Assembly: GCA_044370655.1 (NCBI GenBank)
Contig: JBILVD010000060.1
Coordinates: forward strand, 1 to 6,723
Origin: CAZFPN01 sp044370655
Lineage (GTDB): Bacteria; Pseudomonadota; Alphaproteobacteria; Rickettsiales; Deianiraeaceae
Direction: 5' to 3'
Length of the DNA: 6,723 nt
Below are positions 1-6,186 of the stretch, piece after piece. Position numbers and translations under genes: made by a program. The notes under the pieces are model-generated. The model saw only the letters and a program-made list of their open reading frames with translations. It was not told the DNA's origin and did not search any database. Position 1 is the stretch's first letter; each line of letters starts with the position of its first letter.

Positions 1-189
1 TTTAAAACCGCAGAAGTAAGCCAAGAAAGTCCTATATACCAAAAAGTTAAGGTTGAAAAATACAACCTAGCAAAAAAACTAAAGAAGGGATATTTATTTT
101 TTGATATGAACCTTAAAAGAAATTATAAAAAATACTTGCTTTTTTTGTTATTTTTTTTATTGTTTAATAAACTAAATGCTAGTAGTTGA
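1..189 (+). CDS. 3' end of an unidentified protein with a hydrophobic C-terminal segment (partial)
   Basis: An open frame enters from the left edge and runs for 62 codons to a TGA at 187-189. The visible part is a basic, Lys-rich stretch (residues 1-45). It is followed by a strongly hydrophobic segment of Leu and Phe (about residues 45-56) and a short polar tail ending NKLNASS. This could be a C-terminal membrane anchor. Alternatively, an ATG at 106 would start a 27-residue peptide that looks like an isolated signal peptide, with basic residues followed by a Leu/Phe core. The TGA overlaps a possible TTG start of nuoB, so the gene is probably co-transcribed with it. I do not recognise the family. 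The tail does not look like NuoA, the usual upstream neighbour of nuoB. Confidence 0.5.
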   Translation, partial: FKTAEVSQESPIYQKVKVEKYNLAKKLKKGYLFFDMNLKRNYKKYLLFLLFFLLFNKLNASS

Positions 190-194
190 AATTT

Positions 195-707
195 ATGAAA
201 AATTTAATAAACCAAGATACCTACTTTAAAAATCTTAAAAATGAGCTAGATAATAAGGGGTATATAGTTACAAAATTTGATGAAATTGTAGGTTGGGTAA
301 GGGCTGGGAGTTTGTGGCCAATGACATTTGGGCTTGCTTGCTGTGCCGTGGAAATGATGCAAACTGCCGCTTCAAGGTATGACTTAGATAGATACGGAAT
401 TATGTTTCGCCCCTCTCCAAGACAGGCAGATGTTATGATTGTTGCAGGAACCTTAACAAATAAAATGGCACCTGCACTTAGAAAGGTCTACGACCAAATG
501 TCCGAGCCTAGGTATGTCATCTCTATGGGTAGCTGTGCAAATGGCGGAGGTTATTATCATTATTCTTACTCTGTTGTGCGTGGTTGCGATAGAATTGTGC
601 CTGTTGATGTTTACGTCCCTGGTTGCCCACCAACCGCAGAAGGTCTACTTCATGGAATTCTTCTTTTACAAAAAAAGATAATTAAAGAAAATAAAACCAT
701 AAAATAA
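195..707 (+). CDS. nuoB: NADH-quinone oxidoreductase subunit B (complex I, NuoB/PSST)
   Basis: NuoB lies in the peripheral arm of respiratory complex I at the junction with the membrane arm. It holds the [4Fe-4S] cluster N2, which passes electrons to quinone. The 170-residue product has the usual length and a complete cluster site: adjacent cysteines C49-C50 in GLACCAVEMM, C114 in MGSCANGGG and C144 in VPGCPPTAEG. The conserved WVRAGSLWPMTFG and FRPSPRQADVMIVAGT blocks are also present. I chose the ATG at 195. A TTG at 186 in the same frame would add three residues and overlap the TGA of the upstream gene; neither has a clear Shine-Dalgarno. NuoA, C and D, its usual neighbours, are not adjacent: the next gene begins 4 bp downstream and encodes an antiporter subunit. 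The family is certain; the exact start is not. Confidence 0.97.
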   Translation: MKNLINQDTYFKNLKNELDNKGYIVTKFDEIVGWVRAGSLWPMTFGLACCAVEMMQTAASRYDLDRYGIMFRPSPRQADVMIVAGTLTNKMAPALRKVYDQMSEPRYVISMGSCANGGGYYHYSYSVVRGCDRIVPVDVYVPGCPPTAEGLLHGILLLQKKIIKENKTIK

Positions 708-711
708 AAAT

Positions 712-1068
712 ATGCCCTTCCAATTTGCTTTCTTTACTTTTGCCTTTTTGCTTTCAATAGGTCTTTGTGGGGCATTATTTTGGGGGAATTTATTTAAAAA
801 AATGGTCTGTCTTTCAATTTTTTCAAGTTCTATTGTAATATTTTATTTACTATTAGGTTTTTACAAAAGCTCTAATTTTCCTATTTTTCACGGATTAATC
901 GAAAATACCACAGGTTTTACAAATCCACTACCTTCCGTTTTAATGCTTACTGCAATTGTTGTTGGAATATCAATCCAAGCACTAGGCTTTGCACTTATTA
1001 TTAGAATAAAAAAAGATTTTGGAACTTTAGAAGAAAGTAAAATTATTGAAAAAATTCGTCTTGACTAA
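712..1068 (+). CDS. mrpC: Na+/H+ antiporter subunit C-like membrane protein (MrpC/MnhC, NuoK-related)
   Basis: This 118-residue protein has three predicted membrane helices (about residues 3-24, 30-50 and 75-98) and a short charged C-terminal tail. The third helix starts with NPLPSVLMLTAIVVGISI, which closely follows the MrpC/MnhC pattern (D/N-PLPQALVLTAIV) and fits it better than NuoK. In other bacteria MrpC is a small subunit of the multisubunit cation/proton antiporter and is homologous to complex I subunit NuoK. Here it lies 4 bp after nuoB, so the two are very likely translated from one mRNA. The large antiporter subunits MrpA and MrpD are absent from the window. The alternative, a divergent NuoK, is less likely because NuoK proteins are usually about 100 residues and have acidic residues within the helices that I do not see here. 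Confidence 0.8.
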   Translation: MPFQFAFFTFAFLLSIGLCGALFWGNLFKKMVCLSIFSSSIVIFYLLLGFYKSSNFPIFHGLIENTTGFTNPLPSVLMLTAIVVGISIQALGFALIIRIKKDFGTLEESKIIEKIRLD

Positions 1069-1088
1069 TTCAAAAAATAGCTTACTAT
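1061..1088 (+). promoter_or_regulatory. Possible internal sigma70-type promoter for iscA-cyaY-TSUP
   Basis: TTGACT (1061-1066, overlapping the mrpC stop codon) is followed after 16 bp by TACTAT (1083-1088). This matches the consensus at 5 of 6 and 4 of 6 positions. It lies in the only sizeable gap of this gene block. A transcript would start near 1095, leaving a leader of only 10-19 nt before iscA. In DNA this AT-rich such matches can occur by chance. Confidence 0.4.
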
Positions 1089-1113
1089 TAAACTAAGGTT
1101 TTTCTTGTTAAGT

Positions 1114-1485
1114 ATGAATTTTAAAAATGAGATAGTAAATTATCTCTCCCTTACTCCCGAGGCAAAGGAGCAAATAAGGAATTTGTTATCAGAGAGAGAG
1201 GTAGAAGTTGGCACCAGACCTACAGGAATTCGTCTTGCTTTAAAACCAAAAGGTTGTAGCGGAATGAAGTATGACCTAGAATTTGCCGAAGAAGGCGTTA
1301 ATATATCAAAATACGATGATTTGTTCATTGAAGATGATATATTGATATTTCTTGACCCTAAAATTTCTATGTGGGTTGTAGGAACGATGATGGATTATGA
1401 AAACGATGGTTTAAATTCTGGTTTCATCTTCAAAAATCCAAATGAGAAGGGCAAGTGTGGCTGCGGTGAAAGTTTTTATATTTAA
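1114..1485 (+). CDS. iscA: A-type iron-sulfur cluster carrier (IscA/ErpA/HesB family)
   Basis: A-type carriers bind a [2Fe-2S] or [4Fe-4S] cluster or iron and pass it from the Isc scaffold to apo-enzymes in the cytoplasm. The 123-residue product has all three ligand cysteines: C48 in the KPKGCSGMKY motif, and C115 and C117 in the C-terminal KCGCGESF motif. The N-terminal LTPEAKEQIRNLL segment also fits the family. The ATG at 1114 gives the standard N-terminus. A TTG at 1105 would add three residues, and TAAGG at 1094-1098 is better spaced for it (6 bp) than for the ATG (15 bp), so the start is unsettled. cyaY follows after 2 bp, which supports a role in Fe-S assembly. It could equally be named erpA, because the sequence alone does not separate these subgroups. 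Confidence 0.94.
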   Translation: MNFKNEIVNYLSLTPEAKEQIRNLLSEREVEVGTRPTGIRLALKPKGCSGMKYDLEFAEEGVNISKYDDLFIEDDILIFLDPKISMWVVGTMMDYENDGLNSGFIFKNPNEKGKCGCGESFYI

Positions 1486-1487
1486 AA

Positions 1488-1775
1488 ATGATTGACTTTG
1501 AAATTATTGCAAAAAAAACTTTAGAAGATTTATATGAAAAGCTTGATAAAGACAATAGTCTTGATGTAGAGCTTACAGATGATGGCGTTTTGATGATTTC
1601 TGCTCCAAACGGCGAGTATGTGCTAAATAAGCATTTTGTTACAAAGCAAATTTGGTATTCTTCTCCCGTTTCTAGTTTGAAATATTTTAACTACATTGAT
1701 GGTAAATTTTTGGAAAGAAATAACCAAAATTTAACCTTGGAAAAAGCTTTATTTGACGATTTAACAAAAATATGA
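1488..1775 (+). CDS. cyaY: Frataxin / CyaY iron-binding protein
   Basis: CyaY/frataxin binds the IscS desulfurase-IscU complex and iron, and modulates the rate of Fe-S cluster assembly. The 95-residue product matches the small single-domain fold. It has an acidic first helix (residues 6-22, with E13, D14, E17, D20 and D22). The central beta-sheet carries the hallmark YVLNKHFVTKQIWYSSPVS (residues 44-62), including the conserved W56. The C-terminal helix is LTLEKALFDDL. It starts 2 bp after iscA, and its TGA overlaps the ATG of the following permease (ATGA), which points to translational coupling on one mRNA. It is slightly shorter than the E. coli protein (about 106 residues) but appears complete. 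Confidence 0.93.
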   Translation: MIDFEIIAKKTLEDLYEKLDKDNSLDVELTDDGVLMISAPNGEYVLNKHFVTKQIWYSSPVSSLKYFNYIDGKFLERNNQNLTLEKALFDDLTKI

Positions 1776-2476
1776 TGATGCCCTTTATTCTTGCTTCGGC
1801 GTTTTTTATTGGATTTATAATTGAAAGTATGGTAGGTCTTGGAGGGACTTTAGTTGCCTACTCAATTCTACTATTCTTCTTTGATGTAAAATCTCTGATT
1901 ATTTCAACCATTATTCTGCCTGTAATTGCTAGTTTTGCTATACTTTCTTCAGATATAAAAAGCATTCCACTCAAAGTTGTTCTAAAAAATGCTTTTATTT
2001 GCATATTAGGGGTTCCGATAGGTTTTGTCTTATTCAACTATTTATCGGGAGACTTAATCTTGAGATTTTTAGCAATTTTTCTTATTTTATTTGGTATTAG
2101 GAGTGTATTTTTAGGAGAAGTTACAATAAATGGCGTTTTGGGCAAGTTAATAGTTTTTATAAGCGGTATAATTCACGGAATTGTTGGAGTTGCCGGTCCA
2201 ATTGCAATTATTGGCATGAAAGACCAATTCAAAAACAAATCCGAATTAAGAGCGGGTATGGCTGTCTTCTTTATTATAATAAATATATTTAGGGTAATTC
2301 AGTTTATGTTCACAAATCCAATTAGTAGCCTTTTTGTTAATATTTGGGTTATAATTCCAATGTTATTTGGCATTGCACTCGGAACATACCTTCATAAAAA
2401 AGTATCCGAGGAAGTATTCAAGAAAATATTATCAATATTCTTCATAGTAGCAGGATTTTTATTATTAATCAAATAA
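1772..2476 (+). CDS. TSUP family permease (TauE/SafE-like sulfite/anion exporter)
   Basis: This 234-residue, very hydrophobic protein probably has 7-8 membrane helices. It shows the internal two-fold repeat of the TauE/SafE (TSUP) family: the first half carries ESMVGLGG (residues 18-25) and the second IIHGIVGVAGP (133-143). Members move sulfite, sulfoacetate or other sulfur-containing anions or organic acids across the inner membrane; the substrate cannot be read from sequence. Three consecutive ATGs (1772, 1775, 1778) could each start translation. The first overlaps the cyaY stop codon. The gene ends 3 bp from the end of the opposing gene, with no obvious hairpin terminator between them. Linkage to Fe-S assembly genes might suggest sulfur metabolism, but this is inference only. 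Confidence 0.85.
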   Translation: MMMPFILASAFFIGFIIESMVGLGGTLVAYSILLFFFDVKSLIISTIILPVIASFAILSSDIKSIPLKVVLKNAFICILGVPIGFVLFNYLSGDLILRFLAIFLILFGIRSVFLGEVTINGVLGKLIVFISGIIHGIVGVAGPIAIIGMKDQFKNKSELRAGMAVFFIIINIFRVIQFMFTNPISSLFVNIWVIIPMLFGIALGTYLHKKVSEEVFKKILSIFFIVAGFLLLIK

Positions 2477-2479
2477 ATA

Positions 2480-3175
2480 CTAATTCCTATAACCATTTTT
2501 TCTTATCATAGCTTTAGACTTTGGAGAGTTTATAAAAAAATTAGCAATTTTTCTACTATTTACAAAATTTGTCCCATTTATTACTGCAATATAATAAAGG
2601 CTGTATAGGTTATCAAAAGATGTTTGAAATGGCAAATCACATTTTCTAGCTATACTTTCTCTTATAATTATGGTTTCATATCGCTCTGAGTATAATTCTA
2701 TCATAGAGTGGATTTTTTTGCAAATATTTGAAGAATTAATAGATATAGATGGAAACTGACTTCCTTCGTTGTCAAAAATTTCTTTATCAAGATTTTGCGT
2801 TTTAAAGAAAATCAACGGCTTTCTTGAGTTTGTCAAGCTTTGCAATGGTATATATGTGAGCCTGTCATAAAAAACCTCTCCAACAAATGATAAATTTATC
2901 ATTCCCATGTCTCTCAATTCTTCAATTATTGAATAATCTTCCGTTATTAATATATCAATTCCCTCACTATCTAGAATTTTCTTTTTTATTTTCTCTATAT
3001 TATCAACTGCAATACTTGTAGGTATTTTGGTTTCTAATGTTGCAATTTCAGCTATATTAAAAAGCACTTTTACTATAGAAGATTCGTTTGTATAAATCCT
3101 TACTATTGTCTGATTTTCTACCTTCGCAAAGGAACTTATTATTGAAAAAAAGAAGATTGTAAAAAATTTTTTCAT
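2480..3175 (-). CDS. Exported ModA-like periplasmic substrate-binding protein, ligand uncertain
   Basis: Read from the ATG at 3175 this is a 231-residue protein. It has a clear signal peptide (MKK, a Phe/Ile-rich core to about residue 14, and a likely cleavage after SSFA), so it should act in the periplasm. The overall plan resembles ModA-type type II binding proteins. After the signal comes an RIYTNESSIVKVLFNIAEI block, then DILITEDYSIIEELRDMGMI, which resembles the ModA region that reads like D-V/L-F-x-S-A-D-x-x-W-M-x-x-L. The C-terminus (FFINSPKSKAMIRKNGYRN) parallels the family's ending F-x-S-x-x-A-x-x-I-x-x-x-G-Y/F. The usual second Gly/Ala-Ser oxyanion-binding motif is not apparent, so molybdate may not be the ligand. 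No modB or modC partner is in the window. A TTG at 3187 would add four residues; the ATG gives a more normal signal peptide. Confidence 0.65.
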   Translation of the reverse strand: MKKFFTIFFFSIISSFAKVENQTIVRIYTNESSIVKVLFNIAEIATLETKIPTSIAVDNIEKIKKKILDSEGIDILITEDYSIIEELRDMGMINLSFVGEVFYDRLTYIPLQSLTNSRKPLIFFKTQNLDKEIFDNEGSQFPSISINSSNICKKIHSMIELYSERYETIIIRESIARKCDLPFQTSFDNLYSLYYIAVINGTNFVNSRKIANFFINSPKSKAMIRKNGYRN

Positions 3176-3201
3176 TAAAAAAATCAAGTTTTATAAAAGT
3201 A

Positions 3202-3230
3202 TTTATACAACAATTTCTATTTTATGTCAA
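3202..3230 (-). promoter_or_regulatory. Strong sigma70-type promoter for the ModA-like gene
   Basis: On the minus strand TTGACA (3230-3225) and TATAAA (3207-3202) are separated by exactly 17 bp, a near-perfect consensus. Transcription would start near 3195, giving a leader of about 20 nt before the ATG at 3175. No clear Shine-Dalgarno is visible in that leader. The short distance also argues against any start much further upstream than the ATG. Confidence 0.75.
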
Positions 3231-3380
3231 CAAGGTTAAAATGTTTATTTAAGTATGCACTTTGAATTTTAAATCATAAATCAAACCAGTTCCCTGAAGG
3301 TAAAGCAAAAATTTTAGCAAAAACTACAAAAGAGATTAATACTGCTTAAATAATACTTTATCCTCAATCACAAATTAAGC

Positions 3381-3409
3381 TTGACTAGTGAAAACAAATC
3401 TAATAATAA
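3381..3409 (+). promoter_or_regulatory. Sigma70-type promoter for the lipid A operon
   Basis: TTGACT (3381-3386) and TAATAA (3404-3409) are separated by 17 bp. Transcription would start near 3416, about 20 nt before the ATG at 3436. The match is good at -35 (5 of 6) and weaker at -10, where overlapping TAA repeats make the exact hexamer uncertain. It would drive the three-gene operon to 6092. It is divergent from the promoter at 3202-3230, with about 150 bp between the two -35 boxes. Confidence 0.6.
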
Positions 3410-3435
3410 ATACTTACTAAGTTTTAAGAAATAAA

Positions 3436-4311
3436 ATGGAAACTTTTTTAACGTTCACTTTGCAAAATATAGAAGAAACAAAGCAAATTGGCTTAAATAA
3501 TCAAGCTTTACAGGCAGTTGAAGATGGCAAAGTTTTGTTCTTTCCTAATCTGAAATTTAACCTCACCGTAGAAGAAGAAAAATTCCTACAACCAAATTCA
3601 TTAGATTTAAAAGTAAAGAGTGTTAAATATAACCATGCAAACCAAAAAATATGGGGGTTTGAAGATAAAACGCAAAATGAAATTATAAAAAATTTAATGC
3701 AAAGATATAATGAATTTAGTATTAACCTGATAAAAAATATATTTCCCTTTTATCAAAACAGTCTTGAAATTGGAAACACCAGTTTTCGCCCTATTGAAGC
3801 AGAAGGAAGAACTCAAAGCAAAAGGCACGATGACACAAGACTGCACGTTGACGCATTTCCATCTCGCCCTATGGCAGGGAAAAGACTACTAAGAATTTTT
3901 GCCAACATCAACACAGAAGGTAAACCTAGAATTTGGAATGTAGGGGAAGAATTTGAGACTGTGGCTAGTAGATTTATACCAAAAATCTCCCCCCCAATCC
4001 CTTTTTCTGCCTATTTAATGAAGATGTTTAAAATTACAAAATCTATAAGAACGAGGTACGACCATTACATGTTAAATTTGCACGATAAAATGAAGTTAGA
4101 CGAAGAGTATCAAAAAAACACTCAAAAAGAAACATTAGAATTAAATGCAGGTTCTGTTTGGGTTTGTTTCAGTGATAAAGTATCTCATGCAGTAATTTCA
4201 GGAAGGGGGTTGCTAGAGCAAACAATTTATTTGGAACCAACAAAAATGCTTGACCAAAGCAAGTCCCCATTTCATATTTTGCAAAAAATTACCAAACAAA
4301 AACTTATATAG
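3436..4311 (+). CDS. kdoO: Kdo hydroxylase-like Fe(II)/2-oxoglutarate dioxygenase (KdoO family)
   Basis: KdoO enzymes, characterised in Burkholderia ambifaria and Yersinia pestis, use Fe(II), 2-oxoglutarate and O2 to hydroxylate a Kdo sugar of the LPS inner core. The 291-residue product has the family's central block: TRLHVDAFPSRPMAGKR (residues 134-150), then LRIFANINTEGKPRIWNVGE. Likely iron ligands are H137 and D139 of the HxD motif and H251 in SHAVISGR. R257 is a candidate for binding the 2-oxoglutarate carboxylate. There is no signal peptide, so it probably acts on the cytoplasmic side on newly made Kdo-lipid A. The next gene, a lipid A acyltransferase, starts 1 bp after its TAG, which supports the assignment. 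Only a weak AAGAA precedes the ATG. I recognise the family from its motifs; the precise position hydroxylated is not readable. Confidence 0.86.
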   Translation: METFLTFTLQNIEETKQIGLNNQALQAVEDGKVLFFPNLKFNLTVEEEKFLQPNSLDLKVKSVKYNHANQKIWGFEDKTQNEIIKNLMQRYNEFSINLIKNIFPFYQNSLEIGNTSFRPIEAEGRTQSKRHDDTRLHVDAFPSRPMAGKRLLRIFANINTEGKPRIWNVGEEFETVASRFIPKISPPIPFSAYLMKMFKITKSIRTRYDHYMLNLHDKMKLDEEYQKNTQKETLELNAGSVWVCFSDKVSHAVISGRGLLEQTIYLEPTKMLDQSKSPFHILQKITKQKLI

Positions 4312-4312
4312 T

Positions 4313-5203
4313 ATGAAGAAGAACACCAAATTAAAAATTACCAGATACTACATTGAGTATATTTTAACAAAATTCATATTTTGGTCTTTAAATAAATCCA
4401 AAATTGATACTGCTTCAAATTTTTGTGGTTTTCTAGGTAAATATTTAACAAAATGGATATGCAAAATTAATGGTAGACATAAAATAGCAATTAAAAACCT
4501 AAGTCTTTGCTTCCCTGAAAAAACTGATGTCCAAAAAGAGCAAATAATGGATAAATTCTACGAGAATGTAGGTAGATTTTTTGGCGAATATATAACTCAA
4601 GAACAAATGACTCCATCTTGGATTAAAGAAAATGTTGAAATCGTAGGAGAAGAAATTTTTGAAAAATATTCCAATACAGGTTTTTTTGGTATAACGGGGC
4701 ATTTTAGCAATTGGGAAATTATACATAAGTATTTAGACAGTAAAGGACATCGTTTAAGTATTATATATAAAAAACAAAAAAATGAATTTATAGAAAAAGC
4801 ATTTATAGATAAACGCCCCATTAATCAAATACCAAAAGGTAGCAACTCTATGAGGCAAATAATGAATTTTATTAAAGATAAGAAAATTGTTGGAATTTTA
4901 ATAGACCAAAGAGATAACCTAGGTCAAAAATTTCCATTTTTTAATAGAGTGGCAAGAACAGGAGTTGCAATTCAAAGGCTTTCTTTAAAATACAATTACC
5001 CAATGATTTGTACTAAAGTATTGAGAAGAAGGGACGACCCTAACAAATTTAAAATTATTTTTTACCCTCCACTTCAAATTAAAGAGACTGGCAATCTAGA
5101 TCAAGACATAAACTTACTAACTCAATCAACTCTTAATATGCTTGAAAACTGGATAAAAGATGACCCCGAACAATGGCTTTGGATTTATGATAGATGGAAA
5201 TAA
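4313..5203 (+). CDS. Lipid A late acyltransferase, LpxL/HtrB family (copy 1)
   Basis: LpxL/HtrB enzymes are inner-membrane proteins that add a secondary acyl chain to Kdo2-lipid IVA from an acyl carrier protein. The 296-residue product has the usual length. It has an N-terminal hydrophobic region (about residues 12-50), the catalytic HxxxxE motif H130-FSNW-E135, the IDQRD block (197-201) and the family ending PEQWLWIYDRWK. I chose the ATG at 4313, 1 bp after the kdoO stop; starting at 4250 would add 21 residues overlapping kdoO, and those residues are only the kdoO end read in another frame. A second, related acyltransferase follows after 7 bp. Whether this copy adds the first (LpxL-like) or the second (LpxM-like) chain, and which chain length, cannot be decided from sequence. 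Confidence 0.93.
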   Translation: MKKNTKLKITRYYIEYILTKFIFWSLNKSKIDTASNFCGFLGKYLTKWICKINGRHKIAIKNLSLCFPEKTDVQKEQIMDKFYENVGRFFGEYITQEQMTPSWIKENVEIVGEEIFEKYSNTGFFGITGHFSNWEIIHKYLDSKGHRLSIIYKKQKNEFIEKAFIDKRPINQIPKGSNSMRQIMNFIKDKKIVGILIDQRDNLGQKFPFFNRVARTGVAIQRLSLKYNYPMICTKVLRRRDDPNKFKIIFYPPLQIKETGNLDQDINLLTQSTLNMLENWIKDDPEQWLWIYDRWK

Positions 5204-5210
5204 TATCTTT

Positions 5211-6092
5211 ATGAAACAAGCTAGACACTTACTAGAGTTTTATTTTGTATATATTTTAGTTAAATTCTTGCAAATTCTCCCTTTAAAAACTTCATCTAAT
5301 ATACTTGGTATTTTAGGAAAATATATACTTTTATTTGTTGGAACTTTTACTGGTGATAATAAAAAAGGGATAAGGCAAATTGGTTTTGTTTTTCCTAAAA
5401 TGTCAGAAGAGGGAAGACGAAAAATCCTTATCTCATCTTATGAAAACATTGGAAGATTTATTGCAGAATATATAAATCAGAGTAAAATGACAGAAAATTG
5501 GTTTAAGAAAAATGTTGAAATTGTGAATGGAGAATACTTTTTAGATATGATGTCTAAAGGTTCTTTTGCAATAACGGCACATTTTGGAAACTGGGAAGTA
5601 ATGCAGAGATTTTTAACTCTAAATGGCAAAGACTTAAGCGTTATTTACAATCCAATTCAAAATCCATACATAAATAAGCTCTATTTAAAGCAAAGGAATG
5701 TTTCTCAATTACCAAAAGGAACAAGTGCGATGAAGCAATTAATAGAGCTCATTAAAGATAAAAAAAATGTTGGCGTAGTGGCAGACCAAAGAGATAAATC
5801 TGGAGAAGTTTATCAATTTTTTGAAAAAGATGCAAAAACAAGCACGGCAATTCAAAGGCTTTCAGTAAAATACAATTATCCAATTTTTTGCGTAAAGTGT
5901 GATAGGAAATTAGAAAATCCAAACAAGTTCACTCTAACGGTTTATCCCGCACTAAAAACAGAAAAGGAAAATCAAAATGAGGCCGTAAAAGACTTAACAG
6001 AGCAAAGTTTAAGAGTAATTGAATCTTGGATATATGAAAGACCAGAAAATTGGCTACTTTGGTTTTATTCTCGCTGGAGAATTCATTTGTAA
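5211..6092 (+). CDS. Lipid A late acyltransferase, LpxL/HtrB family (copy 2)
   Basis: This 293-residue protein is a paralog of the upstream gene. It has an N-terminal membrane segment (about residues 8-48), the catalytic H124-FGNW-E129, an ADQRD block (191-195) and the C-terminal PENWLLWFYSRWR, one residue longer here than in copy 1. Colinear matches run along both proteins, for example YENVGRFFGEYI against YENIGRFIAEYI, and AIQRLSLKYNYP against AIQRLSVKYNYP. I chose the ATG at 5211, because an in-frame ATG at 5160 lies inside the first copy and encodes its end in another frame. It probably adds the second secondary acyl chain, giving a division of labour like LpxL and LpxM, but this is inferred from the pairing. 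Its stop lies 7 bp from a convergent tRNA gene with no hairpin terminator between. Confidence 0.93.
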   Translation: MKQARHLLEFYFVYILVKFLQILPLKTSSNILGILGKYILLFVGTFTGDNKKGIRQIGFVFPKMSEEGRRKILISSYENIGRFIAEYINQSKMTENWFKKNVEIVNGEYFLDMMSKGSFAITAHFGNWEVMQRFLTLNGKDLSVIYNPIQNPYINKLYLKQRNVSQLPKGTSAMKQLIELIKDKKNVGVVADQRDKSGEVYQFFEKDAKTSTAIQRLSVKYNYPIFCVKCDRKLENPNKFTLTVYPALKTEKENQNEAVKDLTEQSLRVIESWIYERPENWLLWFYSRWRIHL

Positions 6093-6099
6093 AAATAAA

Positions 6100-6176
6100 T
6101 GGTGCACCTGTAGGGATTCGAACCCCAAACCTTCTGATCCGTAGTCAGATGCTCTATCCAGTTAAGCTACAGGTGC
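6100..6176 (-). tRNA. tRNA-Arg, anticodon ACG, with encoded CCA
   Basis: The minus strand folds into a complete cloverleaf of 77 nt. It has a 7-bp acceptor stem (GCACCTG with CAGGTGC), a D-arm (GCTT with GAGC and a GG-containing loop), an anticodon stem TCTGA/TCAGA with loop CTACGGA, a 5-nt variable loop, and a T-arm with TTCGAAT. The anticodon ACG is at 6142-6140. Read as ICG it would decode CGU, CGC and CGA arginine codons. Discriminator A is followed by an encoded CCA (6102-6100). The D-loop A after GG fits bacterial tRNA-Arg. The gene is convergent with the acyltransferase ending at 6092. Confidence 0.97.
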
Positions 6177-6186
6177 TTTTTGAAGT

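Noticed and set aside
1140..1328. Minus-strand 62-codon frame inside iscA
   Set aside because: It lies entirely within a gene with complete Fe-S ligand motifs and has no start signal or recognisable product.
2477..2479. A terminator between the convergent TSUP and ModA-like genes
   Set aside because: Only 3 bp separate the stop codons and no convincing GC-rich hairpin with a T-run is visible on either strand nearby.
4250..4312. Upstream extension of the first acyltransferase into kdoO
   Set aside because: The extra 21 residues come from the kdoO end in another frame, and the ATG at 4313 immediately after the kdoO stop gives a normal family N-terminus.
4499..4821. Two overlapping minus-strand frames (4499-4726 and 4597-4821) inside the first acyltransferase
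   Set aside because: Both are antisense shadows of a strongly supported gene covering its catalytic motif, with no independent signals.
5160..5210. Upstream extension of the second acyltransferase
   Set aside because: The additional 17 residues overlap the conserved C-terminus of the first copy in another frame; the ATG at 5211 matches the family start better.
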